A stretch of DNA of 64,000 nt from UBA6168 sp964573725. Lineage in GTDB: Bacteria > Bacteroidota > Bacteroidia > Chitinophagales > Saprospiraceae. Shown piece after piece: positions 54,149 to 63,180 of the stretch. Every line of letters begins with the position of its first letter. Within the stretch, counting starts at the first letter, position 1. Below the pieces are notes generated by a model. It worked only from the letters and a program-made list of their open reading frames with translations, had not been told where the DNA came from and made no database searches. Made by a program: the position numbers and the translations under genes. Where the stretch lies: the NCBI GenBank assembly GCA_964573725.1, contig CAZNLJ010000015.1, forward strand, positions 56,352-120,351. Reading direction: 5' to 3'.

Positions 54149-54178
54149 GCCAAGATTTTTACGGAGGAGTAAATAATG
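54149..54178 (+). promoter_or_regulatory. Sixth SD block with ideal spacing to an ATG
   Basis: AAGATTTTTACGGAGGAGTA is followed by AATA and tandem ATG codons (54176 and 54179). The GGAGG-to-ATG distance is 8 bases, against about 16 in the repeat units, so this is the best ribosome-binding site in the window. The frame it would start has only 17 codons (54176-54229) and no recognised product. Confidence 0.55.
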
Positions 54179-54249
54179 ATGATTGGGATGCTTGCATTCC
54201 CTTCCAGCCATGGCGGTATCCGAAGGTAGCGCAACAAATGGGACGTGAA

Positions 54250-55032
54250 TCAGCGGCGCAGGAAAAGCGCCCGAAGGAGGATCAACACATGGTTCCACAA
54301 GTTGGGAAAAAAACCGAAATGCCGTTGCAGCACCCGGAAGCGGTCCCACAGCGATTGTCGGTGCCGTTGGCGGGAGACCCCCCCGGTCAGGTAATCGACT
54401 ACCACCAAATGGGTATGCACGGCCCTGCGGCTCCGTTTCAAGATACGGATGATCCAATCGATATCCGCTGCGAGATTGCCGGCGATATAGTCCGGCGCCA
54501 AGGACCGGCGGGTAAGGAAAGCCTGATGGCAGACCACCATCCCAAGCCGGAGACTTCTCCAATCCAGTCGTTCCGGCAAGTGTTGGGTGGTTCGTTCCGA
54601 ACGCGTACCGAGCGGTTTCCGGTCGGCATCGACCAACATGGTTTCCCCGAAGAGCACATCGGTATCCGGGGTCCGTTGCCCCATCATCCGCACCAGTGTA
54701 TCCGGGTCCCGGAACGCATCCCCGGCGTTGAGAAACAACACCCATTCCCCGGTGGCCATGTGCAATCCCTTGTTCATGGCGTGATAAAGGCCCTCATCAG
54801 GTTCCGAAACCCAGCGGACGGATATCGGTCCACCGGAGCGGGCATAATCGGACGATACCTCCCGGATGAAGGCCTCAGTCCCGTCGGTGGAGGCTCCGTC
54901 CACCAGCACATATTCAAGCGGGGACCAGGTCTGCTGCAGCACGCTTGCCATGGTCACGGGAAGGACCTGTCGGCCATTGAAGACGACCGTCACGATACTG
55001 ATGGCAGGATTTTCAGCAGCAGCGGACGACAT
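54250..55032 (-). CDS. Family 2 glycosyltransferase
   Basis: A 260-residue GT-A glycosyltransferase. The N-terminal SIVTVVFNGRQVLPVTM strand, VLVDGASTDGT (about 48-58) and NKGLHMATGEWVLFLNAGD (about 89-107, with the DxD-equivalent acidic residues) are typical of GT2 enzymes that extend surface polysaccharides. There is no membrane helix, so it is probably cytoplasmic and membrane-associated. It sits alone next to the repeat array, without flippase or polymerase genes nearby. Confidence 0.88.
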   Translation of the reverse strand: MSSAAAENPAISIVTVVFNGRQVLPVTMASVLQQTWSPLEYVLVDGASTDGTEAFIREVSSDYARSGGPISVRWVSEPDEGLYHAMNKGLHMATGEWVLFLNAGDAFRDPDTLVRMMGQRTPDTDVLFGETMLVDADRKPLGTRSERTTQHLPERLDWRSLRLGMVVCHQAFLTRRSLAPDYIAGNLAADIDWIIRILKRSRRAVHTHLVVVDYLTGGVSRQRHRQSLWDRFRVLQRHFGFFPNLWNHVLILLRALFLRR

Positions 55033-55200
55033 AATTGGAAAGATGAATTGGGACCCGGGAAATCCGGGACGAATCTCCGCGATCGGCCGCCGGAATCAAC
55101 GGACACCAGGCTTCGGCTGCCGGCACGGAAGCGGGCTGCACCAGGACCCCAGGTGCCTGGTACAGCCCGACCGGCTTGTGCGGCCTTGCGTCCGACCGGT

Positions 55201-56676
55201 TCAGCCGGGGATGGCCCAACCTTTCCGATACTCCCGGGATACGAACTGATTGGCTTCGTCCAGGTTGGTGATTTTCATCGAGGCACCATCCCATTTCAAT
55301 TTGTTGCGGCCATAGAACTCGAAGGAGGTACGGCCGTTGTCCCCAGGCACCTCCCGACGGAGCATGTAGCTGCGGATGGCGAGATTTCCCATGAGGACGG
55401 TTTCCGTCAAGGGTCCGGAATAATCGAAGGAGGAAGTCAGCGCCTTGTGCTCCGGGCTGTCGAAACCGGCCTTGCAGGCTTCCGTCCAATAAAGCTGGTG
55501 GCCGAAATCGGGCAGTCGTTTCTCCTCGCCGCCCTTGGGCGCCATCGGAGAAATCCTGTCGCCGTTGTTGAGGTAAATCCTGGGATTGTTGCCGTACATG
55601 TCGATGGTCATCAATCCTTTGCTGCCGTGCAGGAAAACGCCGTTGGCCCCGTCGTCGTCGGTGCTCAAAGGCTTGTCGGACGGCAAGGCATCCGGGTGGA
55701 AAGGGCGCAGGCCGCCGTCCATCCAAACCATTTTCATCGGCACCTTGTTCTTTTCCGTGGCGGGGAACTTGATTTCCACCACCGAGGAAGGCGGACATCC
55801 CTCCGGAATATACTCCGGCGTCCAGTCCCGCGTGAACACCTGTCCGACGCTGCATTCCACCTCCGTCGGGTATCCGAGTCCCAGGATCCGGAACGGGGAG
55901 TCGATGGTATGGCAGCCGATATCCCCGAGCGCACCGGTACCGAAATTCCACCAGCCCCGCCATTTGAACGGATGATAAAGCGGGTGATAATCGACATATC
56001 CGGCCGGACCGAGCCAGATGTCCCAATCCTCGGCGGACATGGAGGCCGGGCGCTCCGGCTTGTCCTTCGGAACGGGAATACCCTGCGGCCAAACGGGCCG
56101 GTTCGTCCAGATCTCCACCTTGTGGACATCCCCGATAAGCCCCTTCTCGAACCACTCGACGGCGATTTTCTGCGCCGGATTGGACGATCCCTGGTTCCCC
56201 ATCTGGGTGACGACCCGGTACTTCCTGGCGGTCTCGGTGAGCAGGCGGGCTTCGGCGATGTTGTGCGTCAGCGGTTTCTGTACATAGACATGCTTTCCCA
56301 ACTGCATGCATGCCACGGCCGCATAGGCGTGAAAGTGGTCCGGGGTGGAAATCGTGACGGCATCGATATCCTTACCGACTTCGTCCAGCATGACCCGGAA
56401 GTCACGATACCGCCCGGCAGCCGGAAATTTCTCGAACGCAGTCTTGCAACGGTCCCAATCCACGTCCGCCATGGCGACGACGTTGTTCTTGCCTTCGTTC
56501 CAGGAATTGATCAGGTCGGATTGCCCTTTGCCGCCGGCACCCACCGCGGCGATGTTCAGCTTGTCGCTGGGTGCCGTGTAACCCCGGCCAAGTACGTGAC
56601 GGGGTACGATGAGAAAACCGGCCGCCGCCAAGGACCCGGTCTTCATGAATTTTCTTCTTTGCTTCTGTAAAGACAT
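55201..56676 (-). CDS. Gfo/Idh/MocA-family oxidoreductase with Tat-like signal (second copy)
   Basis: A 491-residue oxidoreductase. RRKFMKTGSLAAAGFLIVP at 7-25 resembles a twin-arginine signal, then the Rossmann part (NIAAVGAGGKGQSDL, NNVVAMADVDWD). The family EKP motif reads VQKPLTHN here. WRGWWNFGTGALGDIGCHTID is the C-terminal domain mark of the large secreted Bacteroidota/Planctomycetota branch. I start at the ATG giving MSLQKQRRKF; nine more codons are possible upstream. Substrate unknown, probably a sugar derivative. It differs clearly from the copy at 37138. Confidence 0.85.
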   Translation of the reverse strand: MSLQKQRRKFMKTGSLAAAGFLIVPRHVLGRGYTAPSDKLNIAAVGAGGKGQSDLINSWNEGKNNVVAMADVDWDRCKTAFEKFPAAGRYRDFRVMLDEVGKDIDAVTISTPDHFHAYAAVACMQLGKHVYVQKPLTHNIAEARLLTETARKYRVVTQMGNQGSSNPAQKIAVEWFEKGLIGDVHKVEIWTNRPVWPQGIPVPKDKPERPASMSAEDWDIWLGPAGYVDYHPLYHPFKWRGWWNFGTGALGDIGCHTIDSPFRILGLGYPTEVECSVGQVFTRDWTPEYIPEGCPPSSVVEIKFPATEKNKVPMKMVWMDGGLRPFHPDALPSDKPLSTDDDGANGVFLHGSKGLMTIDMYGNNPRIYLNNGDRISPMAPKGGEEKRLPDFGHQLYWTEACKAGFDSPEHKALTSSFDYSGPLTETVLMGNLAIRSYMLRREVPGDNGRTSFEFYGRNKLKWDGASMKITNLDEANQFVSREYRKGWAIPG

Positions 56677-57270
56677 GACATTCTGTTTTGTTGATGTCGC
56701 CAAGATATGGATTTATTCATCGATAGTCTTGACTTCGGCCCAATTTTATTGCCACAACCAACCCGGGGCGGGCCGCCCGGGCCGGCGCTCTTCCACCCGG
56801 CAGGCCTACCGCTACGGACCGGATGCCTTACATTTGCAACACATCGGTCAGGACGACGGCTTTCCGCCGCGATTGCCTGTGTCAGGACGGCATTCGGTCC
56901 TCCGTCCGGTTTGGCTCCCCGGCATCCCGCCGGCTTTCCTTTCCGGTCGCCGCGAAGGCCGGGCCGCTTCGGGTCACCCGGGGGCCGCATCGCGAATTCC
57001 GGTTCGAAAAGGGATGCAATCGTATCCGGCGGCATCCATCCCGGTACGGCCGCTGGGTATGCCCCCCTTTTGGCGAGTATTTTGCCGGTGGCACCATGCC
57101 TGTCCACCGACGCGCCGCCCAGCGCATTACCCGGCACAGCCGATAAGCCGCCGGCATGGATTAGTCGGGGCTTTTTATTAAATTTAATTTATGTCTTTGA
57201 TAAAAAATATAAATAATGACTTATAATTTAAGTCTGCAATTTTGCACCCTTCCATTACACAAACCAAATT
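56677..57270. other. Divergent intergenic region before the isocitrate dehydrogenase gene
   Basis: About 590 bp. Up to 57160 it is GC-rich with no gene I would defend. From 57170 it is very AT-rich and contains TATAATTTA (57212-57220) and CAATTTTG (57237-57244, one base off TAnnTTTG), so the isocitrate dehydrogenase promoter probably lies here. Confidence 0.45.
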
Positions 57271-58713
57271 ATGATGACAAAAAGAATCACAATCGCCCGC
57301 GGTGACGGCATCGGCCCGGAAATCATGGAGGCGGTCCTGGAGATCCTCGCCGCCGCCGGTGCGGCGCTGGAGTATGACGAGATCCTGATCGGCAAGGAAG
57401 TCTACCTTTCCGGCAATACCGCCGGCATCACCCGGGAATCCTGGGACACCATCCGGCGCAACAAGGTCCTTCTGAAAGCGCCCATCACCACCCCGCAGGG
57501 AGGAGGCTACAAGAGTCTCAACGTTTCCATCCGCAAGTTCCTGGGACTGTATGCCAATGTGCGGCCATGCACGAGCCTCCATCCGGTGGTGGCGACCCGG
57601 CATCCGAAACTCGACATGGTCATCATCCGGGAAAACGAAGAGGACCTCTACGCCGGAATCGAGCACCAGCAGACCGACGAGGTCGTGCAGTGCCTGAAGC
57701 TGATCTCCCGACCGGGCTGCGAACGGATTGTCCGTTATGCCTTCGAGTATGCCCGCCTGTACGGTCGGCGGAAGGTGACCTGCCTGACGAAGGACAACAT
57801 CATGAAACAGACGGACGGTCTTTTCCACCGGGTCTTCGATGAGATTGCGGCCGAGTATCCCGAGCTGGAAAAGGAACACTGGATCATCGACATCGGTGCC
57901 GCCCGAATCGCCGACACCCCGGAACGCTTCGATGTCGTGGTCACCCCCAACCTGTACGGGGATGTCGTATCGGATATCGCCGCCCAGATCGCCGGTTCCG
58001 TCGGACTGGCCGGCTCCGCCAACATCGGGGACACCTGCGCCATGTTCGAGGCCATCCACGGCTCCGCACCGGATATCGCCGGACAAGGGGTCGCCAACCC
58101 GTCCGGGCTGCTGCACGGTGCCATCCTGATGCTGAACCACATCGGCCAGAACGATGTGGCCGAACGAATACACAACGCCTGGCTCAAGACCCTCGAGGAC
58201 GGCATCCATACGGCCGACATCTTCCGGGAAGGCCAAAGCGTCGAAAAGGTCGGCACCCTGGCGTTCGCCCGGGCGGTCATCGACCGGCTCGGCCAACTAC
58301 CCACCCGGCTGCAACCGGCCGTCTATGGGAGCAATACCTTGCCGAATCTTCCGAAATATGTCCGGAAACATCCCGGCCGAAAGGAACTGGTCGGCGTGGA
58401 CGTGTTCGTCCACTGGCGGGAAAACCGGGCGGATGAGATCGCCCGGAAGCTCCAGCAGATCGACGGCGACGGCATCCGGCTGTCCATGATCACCAACCGG
58501 GGCATCAAGGTCTGGCCGGATGGTTTCGACGAGACTTTCTGCACGGACCACTGGCGCTGCCGCTTCAAGGCGGAGGATGGGCAGGTCCTGAGCAACAAGG
58601 ACATCCTGGCCCTGCTGTCGGCCGCCGTCGAACACGACATCGATGTCATCAAGACGGAAAACCTTTATGTCTTCGACGGCCAACCTGCCTTCTCCCTCGG
58701 CCAAGGCCAATGA
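57271..58713 (+). CDS. icd: Isocitrate dehydrogenase (C-terminally extended type)
   Basis: A 480-residue beta-decarboxylating dehydrogenase converting isocitrate to 2-oxoglutarate in the TCA cycle. ARGDGIGPEI opens the fold, RENEEDLYAGIEH marks an isocitrate-type enzyme, and NLYGDVVSDIAAQIAGSVGLAGSANIG carries the metal ligands. MFEAIHGSAPDIAGQGVANPSG is the cofactor loop. From about residue 345 a further domain follows (ELVGVDVFVHWR... LSMITNRGIKVWP), as in the longer enzymes of Rickettsia and Thermus. These are usually labelled NADP-dependent, but Asp268-Ile269 in the cofactor loop is the NAD-type pair. Confidence 0.92.
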   Translation: MMTKRITIARGDGIGPEIMEAVLEILAAAGAALEYDEILIGKEVYLSGNTAGITRESWDTIRRNKVLLKAPITTPQGGGYKSLNVSIRKFLGLYANVRPCTSLHPVVATRHPKLDMVIIRENEEDLYAGIEHQQTDEVVQCLKLISRPGCERIVRYAFEYARLYGRRKVTCLTKDNIMKQTDGLFHRVFDEIAAEYPELEKEHWIIDIGAARIADTPERFDVVVTPNLYGDVVSDIAAQIAGSVGLAGSANIGDTCAMFEAIHGSAPDIAGQGVANPSGLLHGAILMLNHIGQNDVAERIHNAWLKTLEDGIHTADIFREGQSVEKVGTLAFARAVIDRLGQLPTRLQPAVYGSNTLPNLPKYVRKHPGRKELVGVDVFVHWRENRADEIARKLQQIDGDGIRLSMITNRGIKVWPDGFDETFCTDHWRCRFKAEDGQVLSNKDILALLSAAVEHDIDVIKTENLYVFDGQPAFSLGQGQ

Positions 58714-58722
58714 ACCTGCATA

Positions 58723-58774
58723 CCGGCGGTGGGGCCCTTTCGCTTGCGGCGACAGCCCCATGCCCCACCGCCGG
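58723..58774. terminator. Inverted repeat between convergent icd and sulfatase genes
   Basis: Perfect 13-base arms (58723-58735, CCGGCGGTGGGGC, and 58762-58774, GCCCCACCGCCGG) with a 26-base loop, filling the 73-bp gap between two convergent genes. There is no T-run; probably a bidirectional 3'-end structure. Confidence 0.5.
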
Positions 58775-58786
58775 CACTTCCGCCGC

Positions 58787-60304
58787 TCATTCCCCCTTCG
58801 CCCCTGCATCGGCCGGATCGGACAGGGCGGACTCATACCGGATGCGCAACGCCGACAGGACCGACGGCAGGGAATCTGCCAGGTCCTTTTGTTGGCCGGG
58901 ATCCTTCCCCAGGTCGTACAAGCGATATCCTTCCCCGTTTCCGGATTCTATCTCCACATTCGGATAGACCGCCGTCCCGGGATAAGGCGGAATCAGGGAC
59001 CAATCCCCTTCCCGGTAGGCTGTCCTGCCGGACGCTTCCAAGACCATTCGGGTGCGCCCTTCCACCGACTTACCCGTCAGCGCCGCCGCCAATGGCTGAC
59101 TGTCCAATCCTCCCGGTACCGGCAAGCCCAGCAGCTGGGCGAACGTCGCCAGCAAGTCTGTCTGGGATATCATCGCTTCCGATACGCCCGGCGGGACCTC
59201 TCCTTTCCAATGCACCAGGAAAGGGACCCGGGTACCGGCCTCGAACAAGCTGTACTTGCCGCCTCGGAATGGCCCCGTGGGCCTGTGCGTGCCCACCCGT
59301 TCGACCGCATCATCGTAGTAGCCGTCGTTGAGCACCGGTCCGTTGTCGCTGGTCAGGACGATGAGGGTGTTCGCCAACATGCCCCTGGCCGCCAGGGTAT
59401 CTAACAGGCTTCCGATGCAGGCGTCCGCCTCCGCGATGGCATCCCCCCGGGGCCCCATGCCGGTCAGACCGACAAACCGGGGATGCGGGGTGCGCGGCAC
59501 ATGGGGCTGCTGGAGGGCGTAGTACAGGAAGAACGGCTGGGTGGACGGCCGGGAAATCCACTCCAGCGCTTTTTCCAGGAAATGGTCGGCCATGTCGACA
59601 TCGGACCAAAGCGCCCGCTTGCCCCCCTTCATGAATCCGATCCGGGAAATCCCGTTGACAATGCTTTGGTCATGGCCGTGATGCCATCGCATGGTCAGTT
59701 GTTCGGGATGGTCCCGTCCGGTCGGCTCGCCCGGGAAATTCCGCTGGTAGTCCACGAGAATCGGGTCCGCCGGATCCAGCCCCACCACCCTCCCGTTGTG
59801 GAGGTAGACTGTCGGCACCCGGTCCTGTGTCGCGGCCATGATGTAGGATTCGTCGAAGCCGAGCTGGTTCGGGCCGGGCGCAATGGGTTGGTTCCAGTCT
59901 ATCCGACCGCTTCCCAATCCGAGGTGCCACTTGCCCACCACCGCCGTCCGGTAACCGGCATCCCGCAACAACCGGGGCAAGGTCGGTTGCAGGGTGTCTA
60001 TGATCAGGGGCGCGGTGCCCGGCAGTACCTTGGCTTCGCGGTTCCGCCAGGGATACCGGCCGGTCAGCAGGGCAAACCGGCTCGGTGTGCAGGTGGCTGC
60101 GGCCGCATAGCCCCGGGTGAATCGCAATCCTTCCGATGCCAGGCGGTCCATGCGGGGGGTTATCGACGCCTCCTCCCCATAGGCACCCACATCCCCGTAA
60201 CCCAGGTCATCGAGGTAAATGATCAGGATGTTCGGCCTGGAAGGATGGTCCCGGCATCCCAGTACCAGGAAAGGGAGCAGCAGAATCGTCAATAATGGCT
60301 TCAT
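58787..60304 (-). CDS. Lipoprotein sulfatase (arylsulfatase-type)
   Basis: A 505-residue sulfatase with a lipoprotein signal (MKPLLTILLLPFLVLGC, Cys17). NILIIYLDDLGYGD (25-38) provides the metal-binding Asp pair. CTPSR at 72-76 is the C-x-P-x-R site whose Cys72 must be turned into formylglycine, continuing FALLTGRYPWR. VVGKWHLGLG, and later the DNGP calcium-site segment, complete the active site. It should remove sulfate from a sulfated sugar or aryl ester at the cell surface. No formylglycine-generating enzyme is in the window. Confidence 0.93.
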   Translation of the reverse strand: MKPLLTILLLPFLVLGCRDHPSRPNILIIYLDDLGYGDVGAYGEEASITPRMDRLASEGLRFTRGYAAAATCTPSRFALLTGRYPWRNREAKVLPGTAPLIIDTLQPTLPRLLRDAGYRTAVVGKWHLGLGSGRIDWNQPIAPGPNQLGFDESYIMAATQDRVPTVYLHNGRVVGLDPADPILVDYQRNFPGEPTGRDHPEQLTMRWHHGHDQSIVNGISRIGFMKGGKRALWSDVDMADHFLEKALEWISRPSTQPFFLYYALQQPHVPRTPHPRFVGLTGMGPRGDAIAEADACIGSLLDTLAARGMLANTLIVLTSDNGPVLNDGYYDDAVERVGTHRPTGPFRGGKYSLFEAGTRVPFLVHWKGEVPPGVSEAMISQTDLLATFAQLLGLPVPGGLDSQPLAAALTGKSVEGRTRMVLEASGRTAYREGDWSLIPPYPGTAVYPNVEIESGNGEGYRLYDLGKDPGQQKDLADSLPSVLSALRIRYESALSDPADAGAKGE

Positions 60305-60759
60305 CGTTTCGCTTTTGAATAATTATTGTGCGCAGCCGGCGGATCGGTTCCGGCCGTCCGGGCAAGTTACGAAAACAGGTCGGGGAGCCCCTGTCGCCGC
60401 CCGACTTCCTCGTCCGCTGCCGCTGTTATTTCTGCGTAAAGAAACAACCATGACTGGATTCCTGCGATTACTTAGACTATCTTTATTCATTCGTTGTATT
60501 TCGCTCCACCCGGATTGCCCGTAAAAAAGGTCCTGCCCTCGGCAACCAGGCGACATACTCCGATCAGGCGCCGGCCGTTCGTACCCATTCCACAAGAAAT
60601 GAAACCTGTACACCGACCGGAACCAGGACCGCCGACCTGAACCGTACGGAACACCCGACACGGACACCAGACCAATGATAAACAAACCTGCCGCCCGAGG
60701 CCCTGCCTGCTGCCCAATCAAAAAAGGTTCCCGGTCGACAGGCACTAAAACCAAAGACC
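60305..60759. other. Divergent intergenic region before glmS
   Basis: About 455 bp. No glmS ribozyme core, tRNA or convincing gene is seen. A 24-codon hydrophobic frame (60450-60524, MTGFLRLLRLSLF) is possible but unsupported. Confidence 0.4.
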
Positions 60760-62592
60760 ATGTGTGGAATCGTCGCCTACATCGGGCACCGGAAAGTGCT
60801 TCCTTTACTAGTGGAAGGGCTGCTGCGGTTGGAGTACCGCGGATATGACAGCGCGGGAGTCGCCATCCTGCAGCATCGGGAAATTCAGGTATTCAAGAAA
60901 GCAGGCAAAGTGTCAAACCTCGCGGCCAGCTTGCCGGATGCCGACGGCACGACAGGTATAGCCCATACCCGCTGGGCCACCCATGGCTTGCCCAACGACA
61001 CGAACGCCCACCCTCACCTCAGCGGCAACGGTCGCCTGGCCCTGGTCCACAATGGTATCATCGAGAACTACGCCGGTATCCGGCAGGTATTGCAACAGCG
61101 GGGACATACCTTCCACAGCGATACGGATACGGAAGTCCTGGTCCACCTCATCGAGGAAATGCAGGAAAAGTACCGGCTGCCACTCCTGGAAGCGACTCGC
61201 CGGGCCCTGCAACAAGTCCACGGCGCCTATGCCATCGTAGTGGTCGACCGAGAACGACCGGACACCCTGGTCGCCGCCAGGCAATCCAGCCCGCTGGTCG
61301 TCGGCTTAGGGAAAGGGGAATATTTCGTGGCATCCGACGTATCCCCGATGGTGGAATACAGCCAAGGTGTCATCTACCTTGAAGACCGGCGAATCATCTC
61401 CCTCACCCCCGGGACGCCCCCCTTTATCATCACCCTGGAAAACGAACCGGTGGATGCGGATGTCCTGGAGATGAAGGCGGAAATCGCCACTTGGGAAAAA
61501 CAAGGCTACGACCATTACATGCTGAAGGAAATTTTCGAACAGCCGCTGTCGCTGAAGGAATGCATGAAGGGCCGGCTGGTCGACGGCCAAATCTTCCTGA
61601 GCGGTATCCGGGACCACCTCCACCGCTGGCTGTCCGCCCGCCGGATGATCATCCTCGGATGTGGTACCTCCTGGCATGCCGGATTGGTCGCCGAATACCT
61701 GTTCGAATCCCTGGCGCGGCTCCCGGTGGAGGTGGAATATGCCTCCGAGTTCCGATACCGGTCCCCCATCCTTCGGCCGGATGACATCGTGCTGGCCATC
61801 TCCCAGTCCGGCGAAACCGCAGACACCCTGGCCGCACTGGAATTGGCAAAAGCCGCCGGCGCCTTCACTTATGGCATCGTGAACAGCGTAGGCTCCTCCA
61901 TCGCCCGACTCACGGATGCCGGTTCTTACATCCACGTCGGACCGGAAATCGGCGTCGCCTCGACCAAGGCTTTCACCGGACAACTCACGGTCCTGGCCAT
62001 GCTGGCCCTGCGTTTGGGTCTGGAAAGGAAGGAATTGCAGCCTTCGGCCTACCGGGATCATTGCCTGGCCTTGACCCGCCTACCCCAACAAATGGAAGGC
62101 CTGTTGGCCGGTTGTGCGGAACAGGTCCGGCAGATCTCCGCGGCATGCGCCGGATTTTCCAATGCCCTCTACCTGGGCCGTGGATTCAATTTTCCGGTCG
62201 CCCTGGAGGGTGCCCTCAAACTCAAGGAAATATCCTATATACACGCGGAAGGTTACCCTGCTGCGGAAATGAAACACGGACCAATCGCCTTGATCGATGA
62301 ACATATGCCCGTTTTCGTTATCGCAACCAATCAAAGTGCCCGGGATAAAATCGTCTCTAACATCCAGGAAATTAAGGCCCGGAAAGGACAGGTCATCGCC
62401 CTTGTCAACGAGGGAGACCACGAAATCACCACCCTGGCGGACCATGCCATCGCGCTCCCTCCCATTGCGGAACCCTTCGCTCCTTTGCTCGCCGTCGTCC
62501 CGCTCCAACTGCTGGCCTATCATGTCGCCCGCCTACGAGGCTGCGATGTCGACCAACCGCGTAACCTCGCCAAATCGGTCACGGTAGAGTAA
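60760..62592 (+). CDS. glmS: Glutamine--fructose-6-phosphate aminotransferase (isomerising)
   Basis: A 610-residue enzyme that makes glucosamine 6-phosphate for peptidoglycan and lipid A. The nucleophile is Cys2 after Met removal (MCGIVAYIGHRK). The N-terminal glutaminase domain runs to about 240 (GIAHTRWATHG, HNGIIENY). Two SIS domains follow (about 285-420 with GCGTSWHAG and ISQSGETADT; about 455-590 with GRGFNFPVALEGALKLKEISYIHAEGY), and it ends in the invariant DQPRNLAKSVTVE. Full length. Confidence 0.96.
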   Translation: MCGIVAYIGHRKVLPLLVEGLLRLEYRGYDSAGVAILQHREIQVFKKAGKVSNLAASLPDADGTTGIAHTRWATHGLPNDTNAHPHLSGNGRLALVHNGIIENYAGIRQVLQQRGHTFHSDTDTEVLVHLIEEMQEKYRLPLLEATRRALQQVHGAYAIVVVDRERPDTLVAARQSSPLVVGLGKGEYFVASDVSPMVEYSQGVIYLEDRRIISLTPGTPPFIITLENEPVDADVLEMKAEIATWEKQGYDHYMLKEIFEQPLSLKECMKGRLVDGQIFLSGIRDHLHRWLSARRMIILGCGTSWHAGLVAEYLFESLARLPVEVEYASEFRYRSPILRPDDIVLAISQSGETADTLAALELAKAAGAFTYGIVNSVGSSIARLTDAGSYIHVGPEIGVASTKAFTGQLTVLAMLALRLGLERKELQPSAYRDHCLALTRLPQQMEGLLAGCAEQVRQISAACAGFSNALYLGRGFNFPVALEGALKLKEISYIHAEGYPAAEMKHGPIALIDEHMPVFVIATNQSARDKIVSNIQEIKARKGQVIALVNEGDHEITTLADHAIALPPIAEPFAPLLAVVPLQLLAYHVARLRGCDVDQPRNLAKSVTVE

Positions 62593-62649
62593 GATCCCAA
62601 TACCCCCTCCTGCCCGACTTCCTGCTCAGCGCGACCGCTCTTTTTCAAA

Positions 62650-62696
62650 TTGTAAATTATTTTTTACATTTTGTATATTTTATTTTACATTTGTAG
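62650..62696 (+). promoter_or_regulatory. Probable operator/promoter of the membrane-protein/XRE pair
   Basis: Two short palindromes of the form TACA-N2/3-TGTA (TACATTTTGTA at 62665-62675, TACATTTGTA at 62686-62695) lie 21 bp apart, two helical turns. A further inverted TGTAAA/TTTACA pair is at 62651-62668. The second palindrome contains TACATTTG, a perfect TAnnTTTG -7 element, so a protein bound there would block transcription. The small XRE regulator of the same operon is the natural candidate. Confidence 0.55.
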
Positions 62697-62715
62697 CCCT
62701 AAACATCACCCAAAC

Positions 62716-63180
62716 ATGGAAAAACTGTTGTTCCCGCATCGCTACCAACGCATTTCCGGCATCCTGTTTTATTCAGCCCTCCTGCTCGGTGGCTGGTTGT
62801 ATGTTTGCCAGCGGTTGGAAGACCTGGCGTGGCTGACTTTCACGGTGCCCAATATATTCCGCTCCGGCGGCACCTTGTTCGGAGAAAACGGTTTCTGGAT
62901 AACGAACAATATCTCGGACGAGCTCCTGACCATCCTGCTCATCCTCTCCGGCGTCGTCCATTCCTTCAGTGCGGAGCGGGTGGAGGACGAGCTGACCGGC
63001 AAGCTGCGGATGGAGGCCCTGACCTGGTCTATGTGGGTGAATTACGGCCTCTTGCTCCTGGCCACCCTGCTCGTCTTCGGGATCACGTACTGGCACGTAA
63101 TGGTCTTCCAGATGTTCAACCTGTTGATCTTATTTAACTTGAGACTACGATACCAATTGTACAAACACTATCGGGGATGA
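62716..63180 (+). CDS. Four-helix membrane protein partnered with an XRE regulator
   Basis: A 154-residue membrane protein with about four hydrophobic segments (near 14-32, 67-86, 112-130 and 132-148). It starts MEKLLFPHRYQRI, and a charged loop (SAERVEDELTGKLRMEA) links helices 2 and 3. This layout and the directly following small XRE gene (ATGA overlap at 63177-63180) match a widespread bacterial pair of unknown function. The ATG giving MEKLLF is 23 bases after the probable operator; an earlier in-frame ATG would lie inside that operator. Confidence 0.75.
   Translation: MEKLLFPHRYQRISGILFYSALLLGGWLYVCQRLEDLAWLTFTVPNIFRSGGTLFGENGFWITNNISDELLTILLILSGVVHSFSAERVEDELTGKLRMEALTWSMWVNYGLLLLATLLVFGITYWHVMVFQMFNLLILFNLRLRYQLYKHYRG

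Larger units (their letters stand above)
52885..54175 (+). repeat. Tandem array of about 259-bp direct repeats, each with a strong Shine-Dalgarno block
   Basis: Five direct repeats with the anchor ACCGAGATTTTTCCGGAGGA at 52885, 53145, 53405, 53664 and 53922 (periods 260, 260, 259 and 258), plus a shortened last unit leading to a sixth, diverged block at 54149-54170. Each unit contains, in order: the AT-rich SD block CCGGAGGAGTATTTATT; a short frame starting about 16 bases after GGAGG; a GC-rich part with the stem CCCATCC/GGATGGG; and a very constant stretch around GAAGTTGCCAAACGGGATGG. Comparing units 1 and 2, the segment after the short frame is about 92 percent identical, but the frame only about 80 percent, and most changes there alter the amino acid. 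No family is recognised. It could be an RNA element, a regulatory array or a decaying small-gene family. Confidence 0.8.

Noticed and set aside
52885..54175. CRISPR array
   Set aside because: Units are about 259 bp and similar along their whole length, with no short repeats separated by unique spacers and no cas genes.
52885..54175. Diversity-generating retroelement variable/template repeats
   Set aside because: Differences between units are not concentrated at adenines, and no reverse transcriptase gene is present in the window.
60305..60759. glmS ribozyme or another riboswitch before glmS
   Set aside because: No recognisable ribozyme core or ligand-binding consensus could be found by eye.
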